Shown one piece after another: positions 1 through 6,746 of a stretch of DNA of 25,547 bases (position 1 is the stretch's first letter; every line of letters starts with the position of its first letter). The position numbers and the translations under genes are program-made. The notes beneath the pieces were generated by a model, which saw only the letters and a list, made by a program, of their open reading frames with translations, did not search any database and had not been told where the DNA came from. Origin of the DNA: a virus; IMG/VR virus record IMGVR_UViG_3300044825_003465, positions 1-25,547 of that record; one strand, written 5' to 3'.

Positions 1-1
1 A

Positions 2-79
2 TCGATCTTCGCGAGGATCGATGCGGTGGAGCCGGAGGTAGGGACGTTCGATTCGTCCCGGCTGTGCCATCACGCGTGA
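2..79 (+). CDS. 3' end of an upstream gene (partial, unidentified)
   Basis: The frame starting at base 2 is open from the window edge to a TGA at 77-79 and would encode the last 25 residues of a protein ending in SSRLCHHA. It is chosen because the following ATG at 80 touches its stop, the type of junction seen elsewhere in this gene string. Frame 1 is also open here and frame 3 closes at 41, so the choice of frame is not secure. In Mu-like phages the endolysin often lies at this place, but nothing in these residues identifies one. Confidence 0.3.
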   Translation, partial: SIFARIDAVEPEVGTFDSSRLCHHA

Positions 80-169
80 ATGATCCGGGACGTAAGAAGT
101 GCTTGCCTGGCACGCGTGACCAATTCCACCAGGGATTTCCCTGGCAACCACAGTCCCGACGTCGGGACG
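41..169. promoter_or_regulatory. Cluster of GGGACG/CGTCCC inverted repeats
   Basis: Five copies of one half-site lie within 130 bp: GGGACG at 41-46, CGTCCCG at 54-60, CGGGACG at 86-92, GTCCCG at 153-158 and CGGGACG at 163-169. 41-46 pairs with 54-59 (7-nt loop), 54-60 can instead pair with 86-92, and 153-168 is a perfect 16-bp palindrome. A separate hairpin, CCAGGG-ATTT-CCCTGG, lies at 129-144, so 129-168 holds two tandem hairpins with 6-bp stems and 4-nt loops. No T-run follows, so these are not ordinary terminators. Operator half-sites for a late regulator, or an RNA switch with alternative pairings, are both possible. GGGACG also occurs singly elsewhere in the window. Confidence 0.45.
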
Positions 170-178
170 AACGCCTCG

Positions 179-361
179 ATGGCACTCGCAATCACATTGC
201 TCCTGTTGCTCGTCGCGGCGTGCTTCTACCCGCCCGATCCATTCCACCGCGGGCAGGGCGCGTCGATCTGGCAGCTCGGGCGCATCCCCTTTGGGCGCGG
301 TGGCGGCAAAACGCGCGCTGCGGTGAGGCGATCGCGACAGCTTCGGGGCGAGCGGAAGTGA
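179..361 (+). CDS. Small predicted lipoprotein, possible outer spanin
   Basis: This is a 60-residue product. Its N-terminus is a hydrophobic leucine-rich segment ending in V-A-A-C (cysteine 15), a good lipobox, followed by Pro-rich FYPPDP and a basic Gly/Arg-rich tail. A short lipoprotein just upstream of the terminase block of a Mu-like phage fits the Rz1-like outer spanin position, but no partner inner spanin is visible in the window, so that role is a weak inference. An in-frame ATG at 80, touching the previous stop, would extend it to 93 residues. I prefer 179 because the lipobox is then N-terminal and the inverted repeats stay outside the gene. Its stop overlaps the next GTG (GTGA). Confidence 0.5.
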   Translation: MALAITLLLLLVAACFYPPDPFHRGQGASIWQLGRIPFGRGGGKTRAAVRRSRQLRGERK

Positions 362-558
362 GAGAGATCGCGTACGAGCCGAATCTCGAACTAATGCGCC
401 ACAGCGCAATCGAGGAAGCTCGCGCGATTCTCGAGCGCGTCGGTCTATCGCTCGTCGTGAAAGGCGAGCAGGCGCAAGCGATCAATTCGAGCGCGCGTCT
501 CCCTCGCAATCGATCAGAAGCACGTCAAGCGCGGCGCACGCCGAAGAGTAAGCGATGA
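358..558 (+). CDS. Hypothetical protein, 66 aa
   Basis: The GTG start overlaps the previous stop (GTGA, 358-361) and the stop overlaps the next ATG (ATGA, 555-558), so the gene sits in an unbroken translationally coupled string. The N-terminal two thirds look helical and mixed-charge; the C-terminus from about residue 45 is very basic (Arg/Lys with Asn, Ser and Gln). There is no membrane segment and no motif I recognise. The basic tail could bind nucleic acid, but that is a guess. The frame is open to the window start, so a longer product cannot be excluded; the overlap is the reason for choosing 358. Confidence 0.5.
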   Translation: MREIAYEPNLELMRHSAIEEARAILERVGLSLVVKGEQAQAINSSARLPRNRSEARQARRTPKSKR

Positions 559-890
559 TGAGTGAAATCAAAGCGGTGGTCGTCTTCGCAGACAGACTGA
601 CCCACGAAGTGTGCGAGATTCAGCTCGGATACACCTTCGATGGCGAGACGCCGAAAGAGTGCCTGGTCACGGTGTGTCGCTGTCGTTCGAAGACCACGAT
701 CGTTTCCGGCACAGGAGACTCCCACGAGCAAGCACTGCGCAACTGTGCAACAGCGTTACTGGGACTGATCCGGGCCGAAGAGACCAAGCGCGGAGAAGAT
801 GCCGCTGCTGCGCAGGCTGTCCATCGGGCGGCGATCGCGTTTGTTGGAGAGGCAGAAGCAGGGCTGCTCTCCGCGCTAGCTCTCACGTGA
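555..890 (+). CDS. Hypothetical protein, 111 aa
   Basis: The start is the first of two adjacent ATGs (555, 558), coupled to the previous stop. Residues 1-60 read as alternating beta strands (KAVVVFADRLTHEV, IQLGYTF, ECLVTVCRC) and residues 60-111 as an Ala-rich helix pair. It contains four cysteines (residues 19, 36, 41 and 63) without a CxxC pair. The position, just ahead of a zinc-ribbon protein and the small terminase, is one where Mu-like phages keep small late genes of unknown role. I do not recognise the family. The stop overlaps a GTG at 887. Confidence 0.7.
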   Translation: MMSEIKAVVVFADRLTHEVCEIQLGYTFDGETPKECLVTVCRCRSKTTIVSGTGDSHEQALRNCATALLGLIRAEETKRGEDAAAAQAVHRAAIAFVGEAEAGLLSALALT

Positions 891-955
891 CTCGCTGCTC
901 TCGCTGTCACCGTCTCTACTCCGACTGCTACTGCGGATTCCCACGATGTCCCTCG
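887..955 (+). other. Possible extra Cys-rich start in another frame
   Basis: A GTG at 887 overlaps the preceding stop (GTGA, 887-890), the coupling used by most neighbours. It opens a frame rich in cysteines: Cys4 and Cys7 as CxxC, then Cys14, Cys16 and Cys21. Third positions are mostly C in this short stretch. The frame loses coding character after about 950 and stops at 1096, while the next frame over, starting at ATG 946, is clearly coding. This is either a short overlapping gene or the N-terminal part of the zinc-ribbon protein, separated from it by a frameshift or sequence error. Confidence 0.3.
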
Positions 956-1206
956 CTGCCGTTCCCAGTCTGTGCGCCTGGTGCAACGGCGCGCGTGCGA
1001 TCGTGCACGACGAGCAGGGCGATCCCGTCTGCCCTCGCTGCCGCGAGCTACCGGGCCCGGCGCAGGAATCTGCGCGTGAGGCAGCGGCGAGGCTAGGCGT
1101 CTCGACCTTCCTGCTTCTGCGTGCGGCGCGCGAGGAGCGCGAACGCTCGATCGGATCGCGTCTCTACGCGCACGTTTGGACGCGCCTCGCGCGAGAGATC
1201 AAATGA
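946..1206 (+). CDS. Small zinc-ribbon protein
   Basis: This 86-residue protein has a four-cysteine zinc site, C10-x2-C13 and C29-x2-C32, flanking a short beta turn, followed by a long amphipathic, Arg/Glu-rich helical part. Zinc-ribbon proteins next to the terminase are common in Mu-like phages; a DNA or partner-protein adaptor role is a reasonable but untested inference. The ATG at 946 has no strong ribosome-binding site, whereas the frame to its left is better coupled (see 887-955), so the true N-terminus is uncertain. The stop overlaps the next start (ATGA, 1203-1206). Confidence 0.75.
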   Translation: MSLAAVPSLCAWCNGARAIVHDEQGDPVCPRCRELPGPAQESAREAAARLGVSTFLLLRAAREERERSIGSRLYAHVWTRLAREIK

Positions 1207-1784
1207 CCGAAGACCCTGCCGAACTCACACGCGAGCAACGCGAGCAACGAGCGAAGAAAAGCAAGCACGGCACAGGCAGACTCATCGATCCAAAACGCGT
1301 CGAGGCTGCGATCGATCTGCTCGCGCAGGGACACAGTGCTGCGCTGATCTCTCGCAAGCTCGCGCGGCAGTTCGGTTGTTCGTATCGATCCGGTCGACGC
1401 TACGTCCAGGTAGCTCGCGATCGGCTCGGTCGCAACGAGCTGCCTCCTGAAGAGCGTGAGAGCGCGCGCGAAGAGGTTCTTCGCAAGCTGGAAGCGGCGT
1501 TCGAGATCGCTGCGGAAAAGCGCGACGCGAAGAGCATGATCGCTGCAACGGCTCGCATCGCGGAAGTGCAAGGGTTGATCGGTACGCGCAAGGTCGAACT
1601 GAGTGGCGGACTCAATCTCAACGTCGACACAGCAAGCCTCGCGCAACGCATCGCGGCTCTCTCCGCTGCAGGCGTTGAGGCGGCTCTCTCCGACGCAGCT
1701 CCAGCGGGTGCTCAAGCAGCTCTCGCCAGCGGAGCTGCGGGCGATCGAAGCGGAGACGGCGCGGGCGGAGCGAGCGCAGCGTGA
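1203..1784 (+). CDS. Terminase small subunit (Mu gp27-like)
   Basis: This 193-residue protein sits immediately before the large terminase. Small subunits recognise phage DNA and load the packaging motor at the portal. Residues 33-72 form a helix-turn-helix (RVEAAIDLLAQGHS, ALISRKLARQFG, then an Arg-rich recognition helix). A long helical section at about 82-150 would be the oligomerisation core. The last 50 residues are low-complexity Ala/Gly/Ser, probably because this DNA also encodes the N-terminus of the next gene. The ATG at 1203 is chosen because it overlaps the zinc-ribbon stop; an upstream in-frame ATG at 1176 would need a long overlap. Identification rests on position plus the HTH; the exact family is not certain. 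Confidence 0.8.
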   Translation: MTEDPAELTREQREQRAKKSKHGTGRLIDPKRVEAAIDLLAQGHSAALISRKLARQFGCSYRSGRRYVQVARDRLGRNELPPEERESAREEVLRKLEAAFEIAAEKRDAKSMIAATARIAEVQGLIGTRKVELSGGLNLNVDTASLAQRIAALSAAGVEAALSDAAPAGAQAALASGAAGDRSGDGAGGASAA

Positions 1785-3186
1785 ACTCTTTCGCGCGAGC
1801 GCTCACGATCCCGTGCTCTACGCGCGGAACGTGCTCGGGCTTCGCGTTTGGTCGCGGCAGCAGGAACTGCTCGAGGCGGTGCGCGATCACGACCGCGTGT
1901 CCGTGCGCTCTGGGCACAAGGTGTCCAAGAGCACCTCTGCCGCTGCGGTTGCCTGGTGGTGGTGCAGCGATCCCGAAGCGCGCCCCGGGGCGCGGTGCAT
2001 CCTTACTTCGTCAGGCAATCGGCAGGTCAAATCGATCCTCTGGCGCGAGATCAAAAAGCTTTGGCGCGAGGCGATTGTGACGCCAGGTCCAACGCCCGCA
2101 GAGGCTCCCGACACCGGCGTGCAGTGGGGCGATGGCCGCGAGATCCTCGGATTCACCACCAAAGAGCCCGAGAAAATGGCTGGATTCAGTGGTGCGCATC
2201 TGCTCTTCATTCTCGACGAAGCATCGGGTATTCCCGAAGCGATCTTCGAAGCGATCGAAGGAAACCGTGCTGGTGGAGCAAAGATTCTTCTGCTCTCGAA
2301 TCCCACACAGACCAGCGGAGAGTTCTACGAGAGCCACACCAAGAAACGCTCGTTCTACCACTGCCTTCGCATCTCTTCCGAAGAGAGTCCCAACGTTACC
2401 GGGGAAGCAAACGTTCCCGGTCTTGCCACAAAGGCATGGATCGACGAGAAGGTTCGCGAATGGGGACGCGATTCTCCCCTCTTCGCAGTACGAATTGGCG
2501 GTGAGTTTCCCACGCAATCAACAAATGCTGTGGTCGGTCTCGGACTTGTTCTGAGTGCTGTTGCAAGATGGGAAGAGACCGAAGCAGAGGGAGAACTCGA
2601 GTTCGGTCTCGACGTTGCGCGTTCTGGTGAAGACGAATCGGTTCTTTACCCACGACGAGGGAACAAAGCGCTTGCTCCCTACGCGTGGCGAGGACTCGAT
2701 GGAATCGAGCTGGCGAACGAAGTGCTGAAAGTTGTGCGCGAGTTGCGTCTCTCTCCTCGGGAGATTCCTCGCGTGAAAGTCGATGCAAACGGCGTGGGTG
2801 CAAGTCCCTACGATGCACTCTCGCGTAGCAGCGAAGCCGAAACGATTGCCGTGATGACGGCAGAAGCATCGAGCGATGCAGAAACGTATTCGAACCTCCG
2901 CGCACAGATCGCGTTCGGTCTCGCAGCATGGATCAAAGAAGGCGGAGCGATTCCCGATCACGCTCAAACACAGGCGGATCTCGTGGCTCCGAAGTATGCG
3001 TTTGATGTTCGCAATCGACTGAAGATCGAGTCCAAAGAAGAACTGAAGAAGCGGCTCGGTCGCAGCCCCGACTACGGTGATGCACTTGCACTCGCGGTGT
3101 ACTCACCACCACGACTGCCCGACGCTGTGCCTCCACCGACTGTTGATAGCGAAGAGCGCTGGGACAACGACGCTCGCGGTTTCTGA
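1603..3186 (+). CDS. Terminase large subunit (packaging ATPase/nuclease)
   Basis: This 527-residue protein is the DNA-packaging motor, coupling ATP hydrolysis to translocation through the portal and cutting the DNA. The Walker A region is SGHKVSKST at 103-111, with Ser where the usual loop has its second Gly. Walker B is LLFILDE at 200-206 (Asp205, Glu206). The RuvC-like nuclease shows three acidic residues in the usual order: Asp337 (GLDVARSG), Asp394 (KVDANGVG) and Asp493 (YGDALAL). The start is uncertain: GTG at 1603 overlaps the small subunit by 182 nt; in-frame TTG at 1675 and GTG at 1708 are alternatives. The repeated LSP motifs at residues 19-21, 28-30 and 40-42 make the longer form plausible. 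Confidence 0.95.
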   Translation: MADSISTSTQQASRNASRLSPLQALRRLSPTQLQRVLKQLSPAELRAIEAETARAERAQRELFRASAHDPVLYARNVLGLRVWSRQQELLEAVRDHDRVSVRSGHKVSKSTSAAAVAWWWCSDPEARPGARCILTSSGNRQVKSILWREIKKLWREAIVTPGPTPAEAPDTGVQWGDGREILGFTTKEPEKMAGFSGAHLLFILDEASGIPEAIFEAIEGNRAGGAKILLLSNPTQTSGEFYESHTKKRSFYHCLRISSEESPNVTGEANVPGLATKAWIDEKVREWGRDSPLFAVRIGGEFPTQSTNAVVGLGLVLSAVARWEETEAEGELEFGLDVARSGEDESVLYPRRGNKALAPYAWRGLDGIELANEVLKVVRELRLSPREIPRVKVDANGVGASPYDALSRSSEAETIAVMTAEASSDAETYSNLRAQIAFGLAAWIKEGGAIPDHAQTQADLVAPKYAFDVRNRLKIESKEELKKRLGRSPDYGDALALAVYSPPRLPDAVPPPTVDSEERWDNDARGF

Positions 3187-3194
3187 CGAACGAA

Positions 3195-4643
3195 ATGGGC
3201 CTGTACGAACGCATCACAGACGCAGCGCGTGGCGTTGCGAGCGCACTCGCGAGTGTTGCTCGGCCAGCTCCCGCACAACTGCGAGAAGAGATCGCGACGC
3301 CGAATCCGTGGCATGATCGCGATGCGGCGATGCTGGGCAACCAGCTCACGCCGCGATTGCTGACGAGCATTCTGCACCAGCGGAACCAGGGCGATTTGCG
3401 CTTATGGAACGACCTGGCGGATGAACAACGCGAGAAAAACCCGCACTTGCATTCGCAGCTCGCGATTCGCGAACTCTCTGTTGTCGAGACGAACTTCGAG
3501 ATCACCGCTGGCCTCGGAAGCAATCAACGCGGTGCGATTCGTGCTGCAGACGCAGCAAAAGAACTCGTCGAAGCGTGGAACGGTCGCGAGCACAGCAACA
3601 CCTATCGATGGCTCGCGGAGTTCGTCAGTGCTCACTACTACACCGCAGGAGTGCACGAAGTTCTGTGGGAGCGCACTGGTGGCGAAACCGTTCCAGTGGA
3701 ACTCGCGTGGATCGAGCCTCGACGCATCTCGTACGCGTGCGACCTGAGCGCCATCGATCCGTGGGAAATGCGCATCTGGGATCAGTACGGCGGTGGTCCG
3801 TTCGACCGATGGAATGGCGTTCCTCTCTCGAACTTCCACCCCGACAAGTTTCTGCAGCACCGGCCCCGCGTTCGAGGATCGCAACCAACGCGCGAAGGGC
3901 TGTTCGCCATCATCGTGTGGTGGACGCTCTTCTACGTGTGGGATTGGCGCGACTTGATGGCAGCGATCGAGCTGCTCGGTCGGCCTCCCGTCGTTGCGTA
4001 CTACGCAGCGGGTGGAGCGAAGGCTGACGGTACAGTTTCGAAGCTCAACGGCGATCGCAACGCAACGAAAGAAGAGGTCGCTGCTGCGAAGCGCGCTGTT
4101 GACGCCGTGAGTGGTTCGCTTCGAGCCGTGCTCGCGGACACAACGCGCCTCGAAGGACTGACGCTCCCGCTCGCTGGAACGAATCCGATCCAGTTGCAGG
4201 CGGCGGAAGCGATCGAGCGATTGATCTCGAAAGCGATCAACGGTGTTGATTCGGTCTCGGATCTGAAGCCCGGTGCGCGTGCTGCGGTCGAAGTGCAGGA
4301 GCGCACGAGCCTCACGTTCTGGCGCGCGGATTGTCGGTACGCGGCATCAGCACTGCAACGGCTGATCGCTCGGTACATTCGCGCGAATCCGGGGCGCTTC
4401 GGTGACTGCCCACTCCCGCAAGTGAAAGCGAAGACCGACGAGCCCGATTACTTGGCGATGCTCGATCGCGTCGCGAAGGCGCGCGCTGCAGGCATGAAGG
4501 TGCCCGAGAAGTGGGCGCACGAACAGTCAGGAATCCCGCAGCCTGCAATGCGCAAAGACGGAACGACGGAACCGGTGCTCAGCGCTCCCTCGATCTCTGC
4601 TCCTCCAACGTCACAAACGGATCCCTCGCAAAAGCAACCATGA
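3195..4643 (+). CDS. Portal protein (DUF935, Mu gp29-like)
   Basis: This 482-residue protein has the DUF935 pattern. An N-terminal TPRLLTSILHQRNQGDL segment is followed by the DEQREKNPHLHSQLAIRELSV region, a central beta/alpha portal core with FHPDKFLQHRPR and the WWTLFYVWDWRDLMAAIE helix, and a C-terminal helical part with LDRVAKARAAG. Portals form the dodecameric ring at the capsid vertex through which DNA enters and leaves. It lies 8 nt after the large terminase and ends inside the start of the protease gene (ATGA at 4640-4643). The C-terminus is a Pro/Ser/Thr-rich tail. The family call is firm; the MuF gene expected next is missing. Confidence 0.93.
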   Translation: MGLYERITDAARGVASALASVARPAPAQLREEIATPNPWHDRDAAMLGNQLTPRLLTSILHQRNQGDLRLWNDLADEQREKNPHLHSQLAIRELSVVETNFEITAGLGSNQRGAIRAADAAKELVEAWNGREHSNTYRWLAEFVSAHYYTAGVHEVLWERTGGETVPVELAWIEPRRISYACDLSAIDPWEMRIWDQYGGGPFDRWNGVPLSNFHPDKFLQHRPRVRGSQPTREGLFAIIVWWTLFYVWDWRDLMAAIELLGRPPVVAYYAAGGAKADGTVSKLNGDRNATKEEVAAAKRAVDAVSGSLRAVLADTTRLEGLTLPLAGTNPIQLQAAEAIERLISKAINGVDSVSDLKPGARAAVEVQERTSLTFWRADCRYAASALQRLIARYIRANPGRFGDCPLPQVKAKTDEPDYLAMLDRVAKARAAGMKVPEKWAHEQSGIPQPAMRKDGTTEPVLSAPSISAPPTSQTDPSQKQP

Positions 4644-6244
4644 ACACTGGCGTCATCGCATGCCTATGTCCGCCTGCCGCGTTGGCAGAGCGCCTCGCAG
4701 CGCTTGTGCCTGGCGGAATGCCAGCGGAGCAGTTGCATCTCACTCTCGCGTACTTCGGCGAGGCAGGGACGCTTGATTCCGCTTTGCTCGAACGCATTCG
4801 CGCGGTGTTGATGAACGCTGCGAAGGAGCAGACTGCGATCGTTGGATCCATCAACGGTGTGTGCAGACTCGCAACGCCAGACGGTGATGCACTCGTTGCC
4901 GTCGTTGATCTACCGCTGCTTCCTTCGTTCCGCGAGGAACTGGTCGAACAGTTTGAAAGCGTGGGTGCTTCCGTTTCGAAGCAACACGGATTCTTGCCGC
5001 ACATCACGCTCGCGTTCCTCGAACCCTCTGCACCATCACCACTGGTCCGTCTCGATCCGATCCCTGTGACGTTCGGAGCGATCGAACTGTGGACAGCCGA
5101 CACGCACGAGTGGTTTCCGCTACGCACCACCTATTCGAAACCCAAGGGCGAACGCACGTTTGGTGCGCAGGTCGAACTTGGTGCGGAAGTCGCTGCCGAT
5201 GGTGGCGTGTGGAACGTGCTCGCGTACGAGGTCGAACTCAAATCGCGTAAGGCATCGCTCACGCGCTCGATGTTCGAGCAATGCGTCAGCAATTTCGCTC
5301 GCTATCCGAAGGTGCCAGTCTGTCTCGAGCACGCGGACACGGATCCATCGATGCCCTCCGAATGGGCTGAGCCTCGCGGCTGGATCACGCAACTACGCGT
5401 CGGCTCAATGCAGCGCAACGGGCGCACCGTAGCAACGCTCGAAGGGCGCATGGCGCTCGATGAGCGCACACGCAACGAAGTGAACACCGTGCCGCCGAAG
5501 TGGCCCTTCGGTTCGGTCACGATCATTCCTGAAGCGGTGGATGAGGAGACTGGCAGCGCGATTGGCGCGTTGCTGTGGAGCTTCAGCCTCACCGCACACC
5601 CAGCTCTCGCGGACGTGCCGCGCCTCGCGGCGTCTCGCTCTCTCGAAATGGAGAACACCCCCATGAAGACGTTTTTGACCCTCGCGGCGCTGATCGGTAT
5701 CGCCGCAACGAGCGAGGACGACGCGCACGATAAGCTCGCGTCTCGCGCGGCAGAAGGCACCGACGTTCGCAAGGCACTGAACCTCAGCGCGAACGCTCCC
5801 CTCACCGAAGTGCACGCGAAGCTCGCAGCACTCAACACCGAAGCAGCAAAGGTTCCCTCGCTTACGAAGGAACTGGAACTGCACCGCAAGGCCGCGGTCG
5901 AGCGCGAAGACGCAGAACGCAAAGCTTGGATCGATGACGTGATCGCAGCGCAGCCCGAGCTGACGCCTGCGCGTGCGTCGCTCGAACTGCACGCGAAGCA
6001 CGACTTCGCAGGCTTCAAGCAAGCGCACCCGCGCCCCTCGTTCGAGGAGCTTTCGCAGCGTGCGCAGGATCCACAACGCTTCGCGCGCGTGGCAGGCAAC
6101 GGCGCTGCACCCGCACCGAACACCGGCACGTTGCCCGCAGCCGATGTGCTCGCGGCAGCACGAGCGATCCAGGAAGAAGCACGCGCTCAGGGCTACCAGA
6201 TGCCCTTCAGCGAAGCGATCGCACGACTCGAAGGCAAGGAGTAA
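4640..6244 (+). CDS. 2H phosphoesterase fused to Mu gpI-like protease/scaffold
   Basis: This is a 534-residue polyprotein. Residues 1 to about 165 form a 2H phosphoesterase (LigT-like) domain with both catalytic motifs, H33-L-T35 in QLHLTLAYFG and H121-I-T123 in LPHITLAFLE, spaced as in that family. Residues about 180-340 resemble the Mu gpI capsid maturation protease: VPVCLEHADTD, the GWITQLRVGS strand and the LWSFSLTAHPAL segment like the ALTNxPAL of that family. Residues 342-534 are a charged, Ala-rich helical scaffold like Mu gpZ, with LxKELELHRKAAVE coiled coil. Mu makes protease and scaffold from one frame in the same way, but without the 2H part. 2H enzymes cleave 2'-5' or cyclic nucleotide bonds; the substrate here is unknown. 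ATG 4640 overlaps the portal stop. Confidence 0.88.
   Translation: MNTGVIACLCPPAALAERLAALVPGGMPAEQLHLTLAYFGEAGTLDSALLERIRAVLMNAAKEQTAIVGSINGVCRLATPDGDALVAVVDLPLLPSFREELVEQFESVGASVSKQHGFLPHITLAFLEPSAPSPLVRLDPIPVTFGAIELWTADTHEWFPLRTTYSKPKGERTFGAQVELGAEVAADGGVWNVLAYEVELKSRKASLTRSMFEQCVSNFARYPKVPVCLEHADTDPSMPSEWAEPRGWITQLRVGSMQRNGRTVATLEGRMALDERTRNEVNTVPPKWPFGSVTIIPEAVDEETGSAIGALLWSFSLTAHPALADVPRLAASRSLEMENTPMKTFLTLAALIGIAATSEDDAHDKLASRAAEGTDVRKALNLSANAPLTEVHAKLAALNTEAAKVPSLTKELELHRKAAVEREDAERKAWIDDVIAAQPELTPARASLELHAKHDFAGFKQAHPRPSFEELSQRAQDPQRFARVAGNGAAPAPNTGTLPAADVLAAARAIQEEARAQGYQMPFSEAIARLEGKE
5650..5653 (+). promoter_or_regulatory. Internal ribosome-binding site for free scaffold
   Basis: GGAG at 5650-5653 lies 9 nt before an ATG at 5663 that is in frame with the protease polyprotein. 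A second in-frame ATG at 5648 overlaps it. The site falls exactly at the protease/scaffold boundary. Confidence 0.5.
5663..6244 (+). CDS. Internal-start capsid scaffold (gpZ-like)
   Basis: Starting at the internal ATG 5663, the same frame gives a 193-residue protein containing only the scaffold part: an Ala/Leu-rich N-terminus, a charged coiled coil around residues 70-105, and a C-terminal helix ending in EAIARLEGKE. In Mu, gene Z is expressed from an in-frame start inside gene I so that scaffold outnumbers protease; the GGAG box here suggests the same. The first 17 residues are hydrophobic, which is unusual for a scaffold start. Whether this start is used can only be judged from translation data. 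Confidence 0.5.
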   Translation: MKTFLTLAALIGIAATSEDDAHDKLASRAAEGTDVRKALNLSANAPLTEVHAKLAALNTEAAKVPSLTKELELHRKAAVEREDAERKAWIDDVIAAQPELTPARASLELHAKHDFAGFKQAHPRPSFEELSQRAQDPQRFARVAGNGAAPAPNTGTLPAADVLAAARAIQEEARAQGYQMPFSEAIARLEGKE

Positions 6245-6276
6245 GCGCGGTTCTGCTGCGCTGAAGGAGCACGAAC

Positions 6277-6714
6277 ATGGGTTACAACTACCAACAAGAC
6301 GCGCTCGCGGTAGGGCGCACGAACGGCGAAGCTTCGTCGACGATTCCAAAGCGTCGCGTGGTCGCAGCCGTGGGAACCAGCACCACCGACGATCTTGTCG
6401 GACTGCTCGTCTCGGGCAACGTCGCGAAGATGTACGGTGTCTCTGGCGACAGCGACATCGCGGCTGGCAAGGTCGGCGATGTGTACATCGAGGGCATTGT
6501 CCCGGTGGAGAGTGACGGATCCGCCGTCATCAATCCCGGCGAAAAACTCACCGCGAGCACCACCGCGGACGCGACGCAGGGGCGTGTGAAGACCGCTGCA
6601 CCAGCAGCCGGTGTGAACTCCGAAATCATCGGCATCGCAGAGTCGTACGCACCAGCAACGGCGGGCTACGTCGTGATGGTGCGCATTCAACGTTCGACGA
6701 TGCAGGGCGCGTAA
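6277..6714 (+). CDS. Capsid decoration protein (DUF2190-like)
   Basis: This is a 145-residue, all-beta, Gly/Ala/Thr-rich protein between scaffold and major capsid, where Mu-like and lambda-like phages encode a capsid-stabilising decoration protein. The pattern of small residues, the DVYIEGIVPVESDG and GEKLTASTTADATQGRVKTA segments, and the final PATAGYVVMVRIQ strand match the DUF2190/head-decoration type, whose C-terminus typically ends in a GxxVxVRI strand. It has one of the best ribosome-binding sites in the window, AAGGAG at 6264-6269, 7 nt before the ATG, consistent with a protein needed in hundreds of copies. Confidence 0.8.
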   Translation: MGYNYQQDALAVGRTNGEASSTIPKRRVVAAVGTSTTDDLVGLLVSGNVAKMYGVSGDSDIAAGKVGDVYIEGIVPVESDGSAVINPGEKLTASTTADATQGRVKTAAPAAGVNSEIIGIAESYAPATAGYVVMVRIQRSTMQGA

Positions 6715-6746
6715 TCGCGGTTCCTCACAAGAAAGACGCAACACAC

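Noticed and set aside
6244-6262. 5-bp inverted repeat AGCGC/GCGCT between scaffold and decoration genes
   Set aside because: The stem is short, the loop long and no T-run follows; it is not distinguishable from chance in this GC-rich sequence.
5302-6349. Two long minus-strand frames (275 and 314 residues)
   Set aside because: Both are antisense to the protease/scaffold, which has clear motifs, and both are Arg/Cys/Ser-rich with no recognisable domain.
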